From: Bradyrhizobium sp. CCGB01
GTDB taxonomy: Bacteria > Pseudomonadota > Alphaproteobacteria > Rhizobiales > Xanthobacteraceae
DNA: 64,000 bases
Direction of reading: 5' to 3'
NCBI RefSeq assembly: GCF_024199795.1
Contig: NZ_JANADK010000001.1
Location: forward strand, 5,022,001 to 5,086,000
Both the position numbers and the translations under genes were made by a program. Positions 37,117-46,937 of the stretch are shown one piece after another (the stretch's first letter is position 1; every line of letters begins with the position of its first letter). Under the pieces are notes generated by a model. The model was given only the letters and a program-made list of their open reading frames with translations, searched no databases and was not told where the DNA came from.

Positions 37117-38130
37117 CTAGAATGGAATGGTCAGGCCCGGATTTTTCGCTTGCGCCTTGGTATAGGCGACGCCGTGGATCTTGATCCCGCGCTCGTCCAG
37201 CAGCGAAATGATGCCGCCTTGGTTCGATAATTCCATCGGCTTCTGCACGACGACAGCGAGCGTGCCGCCCGTCGCGATCTTCCCTGACAGGACCATTTTG
37301 TTCTTCTGCTTGTCGGCCAGCATCCAGCCGGTGAGATCGATGTCGCGATCGGCCGTATTGAGCAGCGTGACGACTTCCCGTTCGGGCGTCTTCACGGCGT
37401 TGACGAGTGCCGCAATGATGCGCACGAGACCATCAGGCATTTCTCCCGTCGGAGGAGTCGTCGGATCTGTCGGCGTGCCTCCGCCGATGGGGTCACCGGT
37501 CTTGTCGTCGGTGTGCCAGGCCTGCGTCTGGAATTTGAGGAAGACCGCCGTCCATAGCTTCTGATCCGGGAATTCGAACACGAGCCCGCCGTCCTGCCAC
37601 GGCCCGTTGTCGCCCGAGAATTTTCCCCTTGGATTTCCCTGATTCATGTGGATGTCGTGAATGCCGCGCCCCGGCCGGAAGCCGAAATAATTGTCCGCTT
37701 TCGTCTCCGGCCCCCATGTCTCACCGAATGCGTAGACCATCGCGCTTTCGTTTGAGAGTGCGCGCTGGACGAACTGGTCGAGCTTCTCGTTGAGGTCATT
37801 GTCCGGTCCGGGCACTGACAGCGGCAGCGGGATCATCTCCTGCGGCTGCATCAGATTGCCGCGAATGAAATCCAGCGCGATGCTGGCCGGCTTCGGCGGC
37901 TGTGGGTGCAAGCCCACCGGCAGCGCCGCGAGATGATCGGTGATCGGATGGACAAAGTGCGATCGCACCAGGAACGCGACTTCGCTTCCGTCGGCTGACT
38001 GCACATTGACGGCGATGCGGAAATCCGCGTTGTCGGCTACGACATGGACTTGATAGTGCGGCGACTGGCCGGTGCCGAAACGCATCGCGATCGGGCGTCC
38101 CTTGAGGACCGAATAGTGTTTCAGTGGCAT
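37117..38130 (-). CDS. YukJ/DUF2278 family protein with C-terminal lamin-tail domain
   Basis: 337 residues. Residues 1 to ~215 match DUF2278 (YukJ): LKHYSVLKGRPIAMRFGTG, HPITDHLAALPVGLHP, and GIHDIHMNQGNPRGKFSGDN. A Pro/Thr/Gly linker (~225-240) joins it to a lamin-tail-like beta domain (~250-337, VTLLNTADRDIDLTGWMLAD and on). No signal peptide is seen. The function is unknown; lamin-tail domains often accompany nucleases or surface proteins. It lies beside the other less GC-rich gene on the same strand, with 209 bp between them. Confidence 0.8.
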   Translation of the reverse strand: MPLKHYSVLKGRPIAMRFGTGQSPHYQVHVVADNADFRIAVNVQSADGSEVAFLVRSHFVHPITDHLAALPVGLHPQPPKPASIALDFIRGNLMQPQEMIPLPLSVPGPDNDLNEKLDQFVQRALSNESAMVYAFGETWGPETKADNYFGFRPGRGIHDIHMNQGNPRGKFSGDNGPWQDGGLVFEFPDQKLWTAVFLKFQTQAWHTDDKTGDPIGGGTPTDPTTPPTGEMPDGLVRIIAALVNAVKTPEREVVTLLNTADRDIDLTGWMLADKQKNKMVLSGKIATGGTLAVVVQKPMELSNQGGIISLLDERGIKIHGVAYTKAQAKNPGLTIPF

Positions 38131-38357
38131 CGCACTTACCTGCGTTGGGTTTCGGCTGCGCGGGCTCCGTTGCTCAACTTTAGACTGCCGGTCATGACGA
38201 TTTCATGGCTGAGGTGCACCTCACGCTTTGGCAAGACCGCCTCGCTGCATTTCCGGAAAAGGTGCTGACCTAAATCCGGATCACATACGTAGAGTGAAAT
38301 CAATCCGCCCGGCCGGTGGCCGCATTGGTGGTGGTCGCATTGGTCTTGGGTCGAACA

Positions 38358-38816
38358 TCACCTGGATAGATCAAGGTGCATGAACTGGTTGTGCGGGCTC
38401 GCCTGATAGTCGGCAAACGGCGCGCAGGAGACGAAGCCCGCGCTGCGGTAGAGCGCGACGGCCGGAACGTGCAGCGGCGCTGTGCCGGTCTCCAGGCTGA
38501 GACGCGCATAGCCACGTTTGCAGGCTTCGGCAATGATGTGGTGCAGGATGGCGCGGCCAACGCCGGTCCCGCGCGCAGCAGGCGCGACACGCATCGACTT
38601 CACCTCCGCATGCGCGTCATCCAGTTGCTTGAGGGCGCCAAATCCCACCAGCGCATTGCCCTGCCAGATAGTCCAAAACGTCACGGCCGGGTCCGAAAGA
38701 CCGCTCGCGTCGAGCGCCTGCGCGTGTTCACCCATGACGTTGCGCAGCTCTTCCAGATGATAGGCCAGCAAATCGGCGACATAGGGCGCCGTCGGATCGT
38801 CCTGCCTGATGTCCAC
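38358..38816 (-). CDS. GNAT family N-acetyltransferase
   Basis: 152 residues. The acetyl-CoA-binding loop is clear (MRVAPAARGTGVGRAILHHI), followed by LSLETGTAPLHVPAVALYRSAGF, which is typical of small GNAT enzymes. It transfers an acetyl group from acetyl-CoA to an unidentified amine. mazG ends 15 bp upstream on the same strand, so the two are probably co-transcribed. Confidence 0.88.
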   Translation of the reverse strand: MDIRQDDPTAPYVADLLAYHLEELRNVMGEHAQALDASGLSDPAVTFWTIWQGNALVGFGALKQLDDAHAEVKSMRVAPAARGTGVGRAILHHIIAEACKRGYARLSLETGTAPLHVPAVALYRSAGFVSCAPFADYQASPHNQFMHLDLSR

Positions 38817-38831
38817 TCTTGTGTCCTCGTA

Positions 38832-39650
38832 TCAGGTGGCCGTCTTCGCCGCGTTCCACAGCGCATCCATCTCCGCCAGCGACGCCTGCTCCAGCGTGCG
38901 GCCCTGCGCCTCCAGCGCCCGTTCGATATAGGCAAATCGCCGCTCGAATTTCGCGTTGGTCGCCCGCAACGCGGCTTCCGGATCGGCGTCGACATGGCGG
39001 GCGAGGTTGACGAGGGCGAACATCAGGTCGCCGGTCTCCTCCGCGATCTCCTGCTTGTCGTTGCGATCGAGCGCGGCCTCGATCTCGTCGGCTTCCTCGC
39101 GGATCTTTTGCAGGACCGCACGCGGGTCGTTCCAGTCGAAGCCGACCGTGGAGGCCTTGCGCTGCAGCTCCATGGCACGCGTCAGCGCCGGCTGGCCGGC
39201 CTTGACGCCCGACAGCAACGATTTGTGCGACGGCGCGGCCTCCGGCGGCCGGCGCGCCGCGCGCTCGGCCTTCTCCTCGGTCTTGATGCGGTCCCAGACT
39301 TCCTTGACGTGGTGCGAGGCGAGATTGCCGTCCTTGTCGGCGAAGACATGGGGATGGCGGCGGATCATTTTTCGCGTGATGGCCTCGACGACGTCTCCGA
39401 ACGCGAAGGCGTTCTGCTCGGACGCCATCTGGGCGTGGAACACGACCTGGAGCAGGAGGTCGCCAAGCTCCTCTCTGAGATCGTCGAGGTCGCCGCGGCT
39501 GATAGCCTCGACCACCTCATAGGCTTCCTCGATCGTGTAGGGCGCGATCGTCGAAAAATCCTGCTCGAGGTCCCAGGGGCAGCCGGTCACGGGCGTGCGC
39601 AGCGCCGCCATGATCTCGATCAGGCGGGAAATGTCGCGGGAAGGGGTCAT
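38832..39650 (-). CDS. mazG: nucleoside triphosphate pyrophosphohydrolase MazG
   Basis: 272 residues with two MazG domains. The first has CPWDLEQDF, the EEAYEVVEAI metal-binding helix and EELGDLLLQVVFH. The second repeats the pattern (EEADEIEAALDRND, EETGDLMFALVNLARH). The enzyme hydrolyses non-canonical or excess NTPs to NMP and pyrophosphate. ATG 39650 matches the family start; the longer frame to 39737 is not supported. It is divergent from queC. Confidence 0.95.
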   Translation of the reverse strand: MTPSRDISRLIEIMAALRTPVTGCPWDLEQDFSTIAPYTIEEAYEVVEAISRGDLDDLREELGDLLLQVVFHAQMASEQNAFAFGDVVEAITRKMIRRHPHVFADKDGNLASHHVKEVWDRIKTEEKAERAARRPPEAAPSHKSLLSGVKAGQPALTRAMELQRKASTVGFDWNDPRAVLQKIREEADEIEAALDRNDKQEIAEETGDLMFALVNLARHVDADPEAALRATNAKFERRFAYIERALEAQGRTLEQASLAEMDALWNAAKTAT

Positions 39651-39787
39651 TGCAGGGCAGTCTCCTGGGTCCAAAGCCTTATGCCAAAAGCGGGCCGCCG
39701 TTCCCAGCGGGGCGCGGAGGAACGGGGTGATTTCCACCGGTTGGCGGAAGATTGGCGAACCGCGCCCGCAATGCTAAAGCGCGGGCC

Positions 39788-40501
39788 ATGAGTGACGCAT
39801 TTTCATCACAAACCGCCCTGGTGCTGTTTTCCGGCGGCCAGGATTCCACCACCTGCCTCGCATGGGCGCTGGATCGCTTCGCGCGTGTGGAGATGCTGGG
39901 GTTCGACTACGGCCAGCGCCATGCCGTCGAGCTTGACTGCCGCGACCGCCTGTTCGACGGCATCAAGGGCCTTCGCCCCGACTGGGCCGCAAAACTCGGC
40001 GAGAGCCACACGCTGTCGATCCCGACGCTGGCGGCGGTGTCCGAGACAGCGCTGACCCGCGATGTCGCGATTGCGATGGGCGCCGACGGCCTGCCGAACA
40101 CGTTCGTGCCCGGCCGCAATCTGGTGTTCCTGACGTTTGCCGCGGCGCTGGCCTACCGGCGCGGCATCACCCACATCGTCGGCGGCATGTGCGAGACCGA
40201 CTATTCCGGCTACCCCGATTGCCGCGACGACACCATCCGCGCCATGCAGGCCGCGCTCTCGCTCGGCATGGCGCGGTCCTTCGAGCTGCACACGCCGCTG
40301 ATGTGGATCGACAAGGCGGCGACGTGGAAGCTCGCGCACGACCTCGGCGGCGATGGGCTGGTCGACCTCATCCGCGAGCACTCGCACACCTGCTATCTCG
40401 GCGAACGCGGCGCGCAGCACGATTGGGGTTATGGCTGCGGCGAGTGTCCGGCGTGCAGCCTGCGGGCGAAGGGATGGCGGGAGTTTGCGGCAGGACGCTG
40501 A
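39788..40501 (+). CDS. queC: 7-cyano-7-deazaguanine synthase QueC
   Basis: 237 residues. The PP-loop SGGQDSTTC (about residues 14-22) binds ATP. The zinc site is the C-terminal [12 protein letters not shown] cluster together with an upstream Cys. The enzyme converts carboxy-deazaguanine to preQ0 for queuosine synthesis. ATG 39788 is chosen on family length. The other que genes are not in this window. Confidence 0.97.
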   Translation: MSDAFSSQTALVLFSGGQDSTTCLAWALDRFARVEMLGFDYGQRHAVELDCRDRLFDGIKGLRPDWAAKLGESHTLSIPTLAAVSETALTRDVAIAMGADGLPNTFVPGRNLVFLTFAAALAYRRGITHIVGGMCETDYSGYPDCRDDTIRAMQAALSLGMARSFELHTPLMWIDKAATWKLAHDLGGDGLVDLIREHSHTCYLGERGAQHDWGYGCGECPACSLRAKGWREFAAGR

Positions 40502-40519
40502 GGGCGCCGCATGTTCGGT

Positions 40520-40620
40520 GTCATCACCCGCGAAAGCGGGTGATCCAGTATTCCAGAGACCGCGCTTGAGCCGAGAAAGCCGCGGCGTACTGGATTCCCC
40601 GCCTTCGCGGGGAATGACAG
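40520..40620. repeat. dispersed double-hairpin repeat (GTCATCACCCGCGAAAGCG type)
   Basis: Two hairpins, ATCACCCGC-GAAA-GCGGGTGAT and ATTCCCCGC-CTTC-GCGGGGAAT, are joined by about 50 bp; the outer CAGTATTCC/TACTGGATTCC parts also partly pair. It lies between convergent genes (queC and the nitrile hydratase activator). It is a different family from the GTAG-type repeats. Confidence 0.8.
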
Positions 40621-40667
40621 TGTTCGTTGAAGTAACAGCGTCCACTACACAACGCGGCGCTCAGCGA

Positions 40668-41051
40668 CTATCCCGCAAAATCCTCCGGCCTAAGCTCGAT
40701 CGGCTTGCCGTGCGGCGTGCGGTCGGCGGCATGGTCCCAAGCGTCGCGGTAGCGGTGCAGCGTCTCCGCCGAGGCCACGCCTTTGCGTGCGACCAGCCCT
40801 TCCAGCGTGGCGAGCCAATGCAGATAGTACGTCTCGCCCGTATCCGGATCACCGGCGGCCTGCGCGCGCTTGATCTCCGAGGCCAAGGCTGCGGCCCATT
40901 CCGGCCAGGTGAACACGCCGCGATCATGCAGGCTCAAGGCCATCGCGAACGCATGCGCTTCCCAGGGCGCGCGGAACACCGGGCCATCGTCATCACGCGG
41001 GATGCTTGGAATCGCCGCCGTCGCGGCGGCCGCAGCCGTGCTGCTCATCAC
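40668..41051 (-). CDS. nitrile hydratase activator/accessory protein
   Basis: 127 residues. The WEAHAFAMALSLHDRGVFTWPEW segment is the signature of the small activator (P14K-like) that loads metal and helps oxidise the active-site cysteines of nitrile hydratase. It resembles the beta-subunit N-terminus, as is usual for this family. The start overlaps the beta-subunit stop by 4 bp. The order alpha-beta-activator is the standard cobalt-type operon. Confidence 0.9.
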   Translation of the reverse strand: MMSSTAAAAATAAIPSIPRDDDGPVFRAPWEAHAFAMALSLHDRGVFTWPEWAAALASEIKRAQAAGDPDTGETYYLHWLATLEGLVARKGVASAETLHRYRDAWDHAADRTPHGKPIELRPEDFAG

Positions 41052-41707
41052 GCCGGGTCCAGATACGGCTCGAACGCATCGATCGACACCTTCAGGGTCG
41101 GATCACCATCCGCGCCCCAGAGATCGTTGCCTTCGAACACCACGGTGTAGAGCCATTGCGGGTTCTCGCCGAGCTCCATCGCCGCCGAATCCGGAAAAAC
41201 ATGGCAGCCGTGGTTCAATTCGACGACACCGACATGGCCGCGCACATAGCGCGGCAGCCGCGTATGCGTGGTCGGATGAATGTTTTTCGCGCGGACGCGG
41301 TCGCCGATGTTGAATTTCGCCGGCGCCGGGGCAGGGCGGGCGAACTTGCCGCGCACCATCACGCGCTCGACATTGGCGAGGTCGAACTTGCCGTGCTTGA
41401 GCGTCTTTGCAGGCTGCATCGCGTGGCCGGCGGCAACTTCCTCCCGGGTAAGGTACCCCTTCTCGATCAGCATCTCCTCGAGCCCGAGGAACCATTTCTT
41501 GTAATAGGAGCTCGAGAGATAAACATGCGGCGGCAGCGTCTCGCGATAGAAGCGCGAGGTGTCGATGTTGAAGGCCCCGGCAGCCCCCATCGCGCGCACC
41601 ATCGCCAGCACGCGGGATTCCCAGTCTGCGTGAAACATCGGCTCGTTCGGCTCGGGTTCGACCTTGCCGAACCCGTCCATGCCGCCCATGTCGTGCACGC
41701 CGTTCAT
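41048..41707 (-). CDS. nthB: nitrile hydratase beta subunit
   Basis: 219 residues. N-terminal [14 protein letters not shown] is diagnostic. The helical core ([14 protein letters not shown]) is followed by an SH3-like C-terminal barrel ([27 protein letters not shown]). It pairs with the alpha subunit to hydrate nitriles to amides. Its ATG overlaps the alpha stop (ATGA), giving coupled synthesis. Confidence 0.96.
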   Translation of the reverse strand: MNGVHDMGGMDGFGKVEPEPNEPMFHADWESRVLAMVRAMGAAGAFNIDTSRFYRETLPPHVYLSSSYYKKWFLGLEEMLIEKGYLTREEVAAGHAMQPAKTLKHGKFDLANVERVMVRGKFARPAPAPAKFNIGDRVRAKNIHPTTHTRLPRYVRGHVGVVELNHGCHVFPDSAAMELGENPQWLYTVVFEGNDLWGADGDPTLKVSIDAFEPYLDPA

Positions 41708-42339
41708 GAGGGCGCTCCCGGCGTCTTGGGAAAGCCGGTGCCGATCATGGAATCGCGCGTGACGAGCGCGGCGAGTTGCTCCTCGCTCCAGCCCTCAGTG
41801 CCCGCGGGCCGCATCGGCAGCACCAGGAAGCGTGTCTCGGCCGTGGAATCCCAGACACGGATCTCCATGTCCTTTGGCAGACTGACGTCGAAGTCGGCGA
41901 GCACACCGCGCGGGTCCTTCACCGCGCGGGAACGGTAGGGCGAGGCCTTGTACCAGACCGGCGGCAGCCCGAGCATTTCCCAAGGGTAGCAGGAACACAG
42001 CGTGCACACGACCATGTTGTGGCGCTCAGGCGTGTTCTCGACGACGACGAGATGGTCGCCGACGCGGCTGACATGGCCGAGCGTGCCGATGGCCTTGGAG
42101 CCGTCTTCCAGCAGCGCCTTCTTGAACGCCGGATCGATCCAGGCCTTGGCGACGACGCGTGCGCCGTTATGCGGGCCGATCTTGGTCTCATAGGCCTGGA
42201 TGATGGCATCGAGCGCGGCCGGCTCGACATAGCCTTTTTCGGTCAGGATCGTCTCGAGCGCGCGCACGCGCAGCTCGGTCTCGGACAATTCCGAATGATC
42301 GTGATCGTGGTGATGGTGGTGGTCGTGATCATGGCTCAT
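41704..42339 (-). CDS. nthA: nitrile hydratase alpha subunit, cobalt type
   Basis: 211 residues. The metal site is VCTLCSC (C112, C115, C117); a threonine in this motif marks the cobalt form, whereas iron enzymes have serine. An unusual N-terminal tail, His and Asp in alternation over residues 2-15 ([14 protein letters not shown]), precedes the normal start of the fold and may bind or hold metal. It converts nitriles to amides. No amidase is adjacent, although an amidase gene fragment lies at the window start. It diverges from the crotonase gene. Confidence 0.95.
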   Translation of the reverse strand: MSHDHDHHHHHDHDHSELSETELRVRALETILTEKGYVEPAALDAIIQAYETKIGPHNGARVVAKAWIDPAFKKALLEDGSKAIGTLGHVSRVGDHLVVVENTPERHNMVVCTLCSCYPWEMLGLPPVWYKASPYRSRAVKDPRGVLADFDVSLPKDMEIRVWDSTAETRFLVLPMRPAGTEGWSEEQLAALVTRDSMIGTGFPKTPGAPS

Positions 42340-42460
42340 GGCATCAAAGATAGGCGCAATGATCCCCGCCTGTCGAGTATGCGTTGCGGCGCAACCGGGT
42401 CCCATATTCGTGAGGCCGGGTGTAGGCTGGCGTTGCGGCAAAGCAGATTGGGAGACGTTG

Positions 42461-43267
42461 GTGACAGACTACGTGAAGATCGAGAAGGGCCTCGGGCCCG
42501 AGGGACGGATTGCGGTCGTACGCTTCGACCGTGGCGACGGACTCAATGCGCTGTCGCCGGAGGCGTTGCGCCAGCTCACGGCGGCAGCCCGCAGCTTCGA
42601 GGATGACGCCGCAACCTCCGTCGTTGTCCTGACCGGCAGCGCCGCTGCATTCAGCGCCGGCTTCGACCTCAAGGACGCCGAAGGACGCTCGCGCAAGGAC
42701 ATGGATCTCGGCACGCTGCGGCGGCATCTCAAGCTCGGGCCGCGCCTGACCCACGCCTGGCAGGAGATGGAGCAGATCACGATCGCGGCGATCGAGGGCT
42801 TCTGTGTCGGAGGCGGCGTCGCGCTCGCCGTGGCGCTCGACTTCCGCGTCATGGGCCGCGATGCGCATCTGCGCGTGCCCGAGATCGGGCTCGGCATGAA
42901 CATGAGCTGGCAGAGCATCCCGCGCATGCTGCATCTGATGGGGCCGGCCCGCACCAAGCAGGCGGTGATCTTGGCCGATGAACGTATCTCGGCCGATGAG
43001 GCCTATGAATGGCGCCTGGTGGAGCAGGTGGTCGATCCCGGCCATGCGTTCGATGCCGCGATGGATCTCGCGCGCAAGGTCGCCGCGCAGCCGCCGCTCT
43101 CGGTCGCGATGACGAAGCTGACGGTCAACCGGCTCGCGCATGCGCTGGACGATCTCGCCAGCCACATGGACGTCGACCAGTTCGCGCTCGCCGGCCTCAG
43201 CGAGGACCACAAGGAGGGGGTCGAGGCGTTCCTGACGCGCCGCAAGCCACGGTTCAGGGGGCGCTGA
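42461..43267 (+). CDS. enoyl-CoA hydratase/isomerase (crotonase) family protein
   Basis: 268 residues with a full crotonase fold: oxyanion segment [12 protein letters not shown] and glycine loop [14 protein letters not shown]. The position of the hydratase Glu144 (GGGCEL in classic enzymes) reads GGGVAL, while the second Glu is kept in VPEIGLG. Plain enoyl-CoA hydratase activity is therefore doubtful. GTG 42461 is used, with GGAG 6-9 bp upstream. It diverges from nthA, with about 120 bp between the starts. Confidence 0.85.
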   Translation: MTDYVKIEKGLGPEGRIAVVRFDRGDGLNALSPEALRQLTAAARSFEDDAATSVVVLTGSAAAFSAGFDLKDAEGRSRKDMDLGTLRRHLKLGPRLTHAWQEMEQITIAAIEGFCVGGGVALAVALDFRVMGRDAHLRVPEIGLGMNMSWQSIPRMLHLMGPARTKQAVILADERISADEAYEWRLVEQVVDPGHAFDAAMDLARKVAAQPPLSVAMTKLTVNRLAHALDDLASHMDVDQFALAGLSEDHKEGVEAFLTRRKPRFRGR

Positions 43268-43397
43268 AACTCAAGCCAGGATAGAACTCGAGACAGGCCA
43301 TTGATAGCGCCGCGGACAATCCGTATACGCCGCGCTGGGACAAGAGCAGGCTCGACCAACGAGCCGCACGATGCGACGACAATCGAGGGGAGGATCC

Positions 43398-44870
43398 ATG
43401 ACCGCCAGTTCTCAGGCGCCTGAAGCGACGGGGTTTCGCTGGAAGCTGATCGCGCCGCTGGTGGTGTGGCTGGCGATCTATCTGTGGCCGGTGCCGCCAG
43501 GGCTCAACGTCAACCAGTGGCACTATTTTGCCGTGTTCGCGGCCGTGATCACCGGGCTCATCCTGGAATCGATGCCGGTCGGCGCTGTCGGCTTTATCGG
43601 CCTGACGGTCGCGGGCGTCGCCGGCTATATCGATCCTGATCCCGGCAAATCGCTGCGCTGGATGCTGGCGGGATTTGCCGAGAGCACGGTGTGGCTGATC
43701 GTCGGTGCCTTCGTGTTCTCGATCGGCTATCGCAAGAGCCAGCTCGGCCGGCGCATCGCGCTGGTGCTGGTGCAGCGACTCGGCAGCAATACACTCGGTC
43801 TCGGCTATGCGGTCGCGATGTCAGACCTCCTGCTCGCGCCGGCGACGCCGTCCAACACCGCGCGCAGCGGCGGCATCGTCTATCCCATCATCAGCAACAT
43901 CCCCCGCATCTACGGCTCCGAGCCGGGGCCGACTGCCGGCAAGATCGGAACCTATGTGATGTGGACGGCGTTTGCGGCGACCGCGGTCACCAGTTCGCTA
44001 TTCTTCACCGCGCTTGCGCCCAATGCTGCGGCGCTTGCGATCGCCAAGAAGACTGCCGGGGTCGAGGTGAGCTGGGCGCAGTGGTTCATGGGCTTTGCGC
44101 CGCTTGGCATCCTCCTGATGGTCCTCGTGCCGCTGCTCAGCTACGCGGTCTGCCGTCCCGAGGTGAAGCGCAGCCCGGAGATCTCCGATTGGGCGGCGAA
44201 GGAGCTCGGCACGATGGGCCCGATGTCGCGCAACGAGTGGATTATGCTCGGCCTGATCCTGCTCGCGATGTTCCTCTGGATCGCGGGCTCGAGCCCGGAC
44301 ATCCACGTGCCCGGGATCGGCTCCAACTTCGTCAACGCCACCACCGTCGTATTCATCGTGATCTCATTGATGCTGGTGACGGGCGTGATCGAGTTTGCCG
44401 ACATCGTCAGCGAGAAGAGCGCCTGGGAGGTGTTCTTCTATTTCACCTCGCTGCTGACGCTGGCCTCGGGCCTCAACGAGATCGGTTTCATCAAATGGTT
44501 CGCAACCGAATACGCAAAGCCGCTTGCGGGGCTGTCGCCGTCGACCGCCATGCTTCTCCTGGTCGCGCTGTTCTTCTGGATCCACTATTTCTTCTCGAGC
44601 ATCACCTCGCATGCCGCCGCCGTGCTGCCGGTGGTGCTCGCGGTCGGATCGGGCATTCCCGGCCTGCCGGTCGTCACGCTCGCCATGCTCTGCATGTATT
44701 CGCTCGGCCTGATGGGCGTCATCTCGCCTTACGCGACGGGGCCCGCGCCGATGTATTTCGGCAGCGGCTATATCGGGAAGGGCCAGTTCTGGGGCTTTGG
44801 GCTGCTGTTCGGCGTGGTCTATTTCGCCGGCCTGCTGCTGATAGTGCTGCCCTGGTTGTGGGTGTACTGA
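43398..44870 (+). CDS. DASS family anion:sodium symporter
   Basis: 490 residues with about 12 hydrophobic segments. The SDLLLAPATPSNTARSGGIVYP and FFFSSITSHAAAVLPV-like repeats (SNT and SIT motifs) are the substrate/sodium sites of the divalent-anion symporter family (dicarboxylates, citrate, sulfate). The substrate is not determined. GGGGAGG 6-8 bp before the ATG supports the start. It stands alone between the crotonase and met genes. Confidence 0.9.
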   Translation: MTASSQAPEATGFRWKLIAPLVVWLAIYLWPVPPGLNVNQWHYFAVFAAVITGLILESMPVGAVGFIGLTVAGVAGYIDPDPGKSLRWMLAGFAESTVWLIVGAFVFSIGYRKSQLGRRIALVLVQRLGSNTLGLGYAVAMSDLLLAPATPSNTARSGGIVYPIISNIPRIYGSEPGPTAGKIGTYVMWTAFAATAVTSSLFFTALAPNAAALAIAKKTAGVEVSWAQWFMGFAPLGILLMVLVPLLSYAVCRPEVKRSPEISDWAAKELGTMGPMSRNEWIMLGLILLAMFLWIAGSSPDIHVPGIGSNFVNATTVVFIVISLMLVTGVIEFADIVSEKSAWEVFFYFTSLLTLASGLNEIGFIKWFATEYAKPLAGLSPSTAMLLLVALFFWIHYFFSSITSHAAAVLPVVLAVGSGIPGLPVVTLAMLCMYSLGLMGVISPYATGPAPMYFGSGYIGKGQFWGFGLLFGVVYFAGLLLIVLPWLWVY

Positions 44871-45117
44871 GCCGGAGGCTGATACCCGCGGCAGATGATT
44901 TTTCTTCCCGGGGGAGGGATTTGGAAAACTTCGTCCAACTCCCCGCAAATATCTGACATTGCAAGAAAGTCCGGAAAGGGCGATGGTGCGTGCTGCGGTG
45001 CAGCGCGCTCGACCCGAGCCGTCATCGTTTTTCACCCCTGTCGCTCGATGCGACCTGGTTCCCGTATGCCCAGGGGGCGTGCGGGCAAGCGAACTATTGT
45101 GCATGAAGGCCGCCTCC

Positions 45118-46254
45118 ATGAACGCCCACCAATCGCTCGCGATCGGACAACCGCTCGAAACGCTTGACGCGATTTCACCCGCCGCAGCCGAAGCGGACGC
45201 AATGGTCCGTTTCGCTGGCATCTCGAAAATCTACCCGGCCTATCGTGGCAAGCCCGGCGTCAACGCACTGCAGGATATCGACTTCGCGATTCCGCGTGGC
45301 TCGATCACCGGAATCATCGGCCGCTCCGGCGCCGGCAAATCGAGCCTGGTCCGGCTGATCAACGGTCTGGAGAAGCCGACTACGGGCCGCGTGATCGTCG
45401 ATAACAGCGATATCTCGGCGCTGGCCGGCCGCGAATTGCGGCTGGCGCAGCGCTCGATCGGCATGATCTTCCAGCATTTCAACTTGCTGTCGTCGCGCAC
45501 GGCCGCCGAGAATATCGCGCTGCCGCTCGAAATTGCCGGCTGGGCCAAGGCCGACATCAAGGCCCGCGTCGCCGAGCTGCTGGCGCTGGTCGGCATCGCC
45601 GACAAGCACGACCGCTATCCCTCGGAACTCTCGGGCGGCCAGAAGCAGCGCGTCGGCATCGCCCGTGCGCTGGCGACGCGGCCAAGCGTGCTGCTGTCGG
45701 ACGAGGCGACCTCCGCGCTCGACCCGCAAACCACACGCGCGATCCTCGATCTGCTCGCCAACATCAACCGCGAGCTCGGCGTGACCATCGTGCTGATCAC
45801 CCATGAGATGTCCGTGGTGCGCCAGCTCGCCAAGGAAGTCGTGGTGCTCGATGCCGGCCATGTCGTCGAGAGCGGCCATGTCGCCGATATCTTCACCCAT
45901 CCGAAGCATCCGATCACGCAGTCTTTCCTCGCCGAAGTGATCGGCGACAGCCTGCCGGTGTCGCTGGCGAGCCGGATCGTGCCGGAGCCGTCTGGCGGCG
46001 GGCAGGCCGTGATCCGCGTTCAGGTGCGCGGGGCAGGGGCCGGAGACACGTTGGTGGCGCGGCTCGCCCGCGAGCTCGGTCTCGACGTCTCGCTCTTGTC
46101 GGCCCGCATCGACGAGATCGGCGGCCAGCATGTGGGCTCGCTGACCCTCGGTATACCTCTCGGCATTTCCGGCGGCGAAGACGCGGTGACGCGGTCGCTG
46201 GCCTGGCTCTCTCAGTATCAATTCTCGGCGGAGCGTCTCGGCTATGTCGCCTGA
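45118..46254 (+). CDS. metN: methionine ABC transporter ATP-binding protein
   Basis: 378 residues. Walker A GRSGAGKS, signature LSGGQKQRVGIARAL and Walker B VLLSDEATS are intact. The C-terminal ~90 residues form the NIL/ACT-like domain through which methionine inhibits transport. ATG 45118 is chosen because GAAGG lies 8 bp upstream; ATG 45103 and ATG 45202 are alternatives. The stop overlaps metI by 11 bp. The 247-bp leader upstream was checked for a SAM riboswitch, but none could be drawn with confidence. Confidence 0.95.
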   Translation: MNAHQSLAIGQPLETLDAISPAAAEADAMVRFAGISKIYPAYRGKPGVNALQDIDFAIPRGSITGIIGRSGAGKSSLVRLINGLEKPTTGRVIVDNSDISALAGRELRLAQRSIGMIFQHFNLLSSRTAAENIALPLEIAGWAKADIKARVAELLALVGIADKHDRYPSELSGGQKQRVGIARALATRPSVLLSDEATSALDPQTTRAILDLLANINRELGVTIVLITHEMSVVRQLAKEVVVLDAGHVVESGHVADIFTHPKHPITQSFLAEVIGDSLPVSLASRIVPEPSGGGQAVIRVQVRGAGAGDTLVARLARELGLDVSLLSARIDEIGGQHVGSLTLGIPLGISGGEDAVTRSLAWLSQYQFSAERLGYVA

Positions 46255-46909
46255 ACTCATCAACCTCATCGTCCAGGCCACCGGCGAAAGCCTGTACATG
46301 GTCGGCATCGCCGCGCTGCTCGGCACCGCCTTTGGCCTGCCGCTCGGCGTCTTCCTCGCGACCAGCCGCAAGGGCGAGCTGTTCTCGGCTCCCTTCATCA
46401 ATCGCGTGCTTGGCATCGTCGTCAATGCGACGCGCTCGACGCCCTTCATCATCCTGGTCGTCGCCATCATCCCGTTCACCCGGCTCATCGCCGGCACCTC
46501 GATCGGCTCGACCGCGGCGATCGTGCCACTGGTCATCGCGTCGACGCCGTTCATCGCGCGTCTGGTCGAAGCCGCGATCCGCGAGGTCGATGGCGGCCTG
46601 ATCGAGACCGCGTCCTCGTTCGGGGCATCCCCAATCCAGATCGTGCTCAAGGTGCTGATCCCCGAGGCGCTGCCGGGCCTTCTGCTGGCGTTGACGCTCG
46701 CCGTGGTCAGCCTGCTCGGCTATTCCGCCATGGTCGGCGCGGTCGGAGGCGGCGGGCTCGGCGATCTCGGCATCCGCTACGGCTATCAGCGCTTCATGCC
46801 GGAGATGATGCTGGCCGTCGTCGTCGTGCTGATCGCGCTGGTGCAGCTCGTCCAGAGCGCGGGCGACTATCTGGCGCGCCGGGTCAACCGCCGGCTGCGG
46901 CAGCGCTGA
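46244..46909 (+). CDS. metI: methionine ABC transporter permease
   Basis: 221 residues with five hydrophobic helices and the permease coupling motif (EAASSFGAS-like: DGGLIETASSFGASPIQIV). The sequence SMVGAVGGGGLGDLG-type end is characteristic of MetI. It forms the membrane channel with MetN. The start lies inside the metN end, so translation is coupled. metQ follows 28 bp later. Confidence 0.95.
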   Translation: MSPELINLIVQATGESLYMVGIAALLGTAFGLPLGVFLATSRKGELFSAPFINRVLGIVVNATRSTPFIILVVAIIPFTRLIAGTSIGSTAAIVPLVIASTPFIARLVEAAIREVDGGLIETASSFGASPIQIVLKVLIPEALPGLLLALTLAVVSLLGYSAMVGAVGGGGLGDLGIRYGYQRFMPEMMLAVVVVLIALVQLVQSAGDYLARRVNRRLRQR

Positions 46910-46937
46910 GGCAATCTTTCTGAAACTGGAGACATCA

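Noticed and set aside
44871..45117. SAM riboswitch upstream of metN
   Set aside because: I looked for SAM-II and other SAM/SAH aptamer cores and could not draw a convincing pseudoknot or P1 stem; an Infernal search would settle it.
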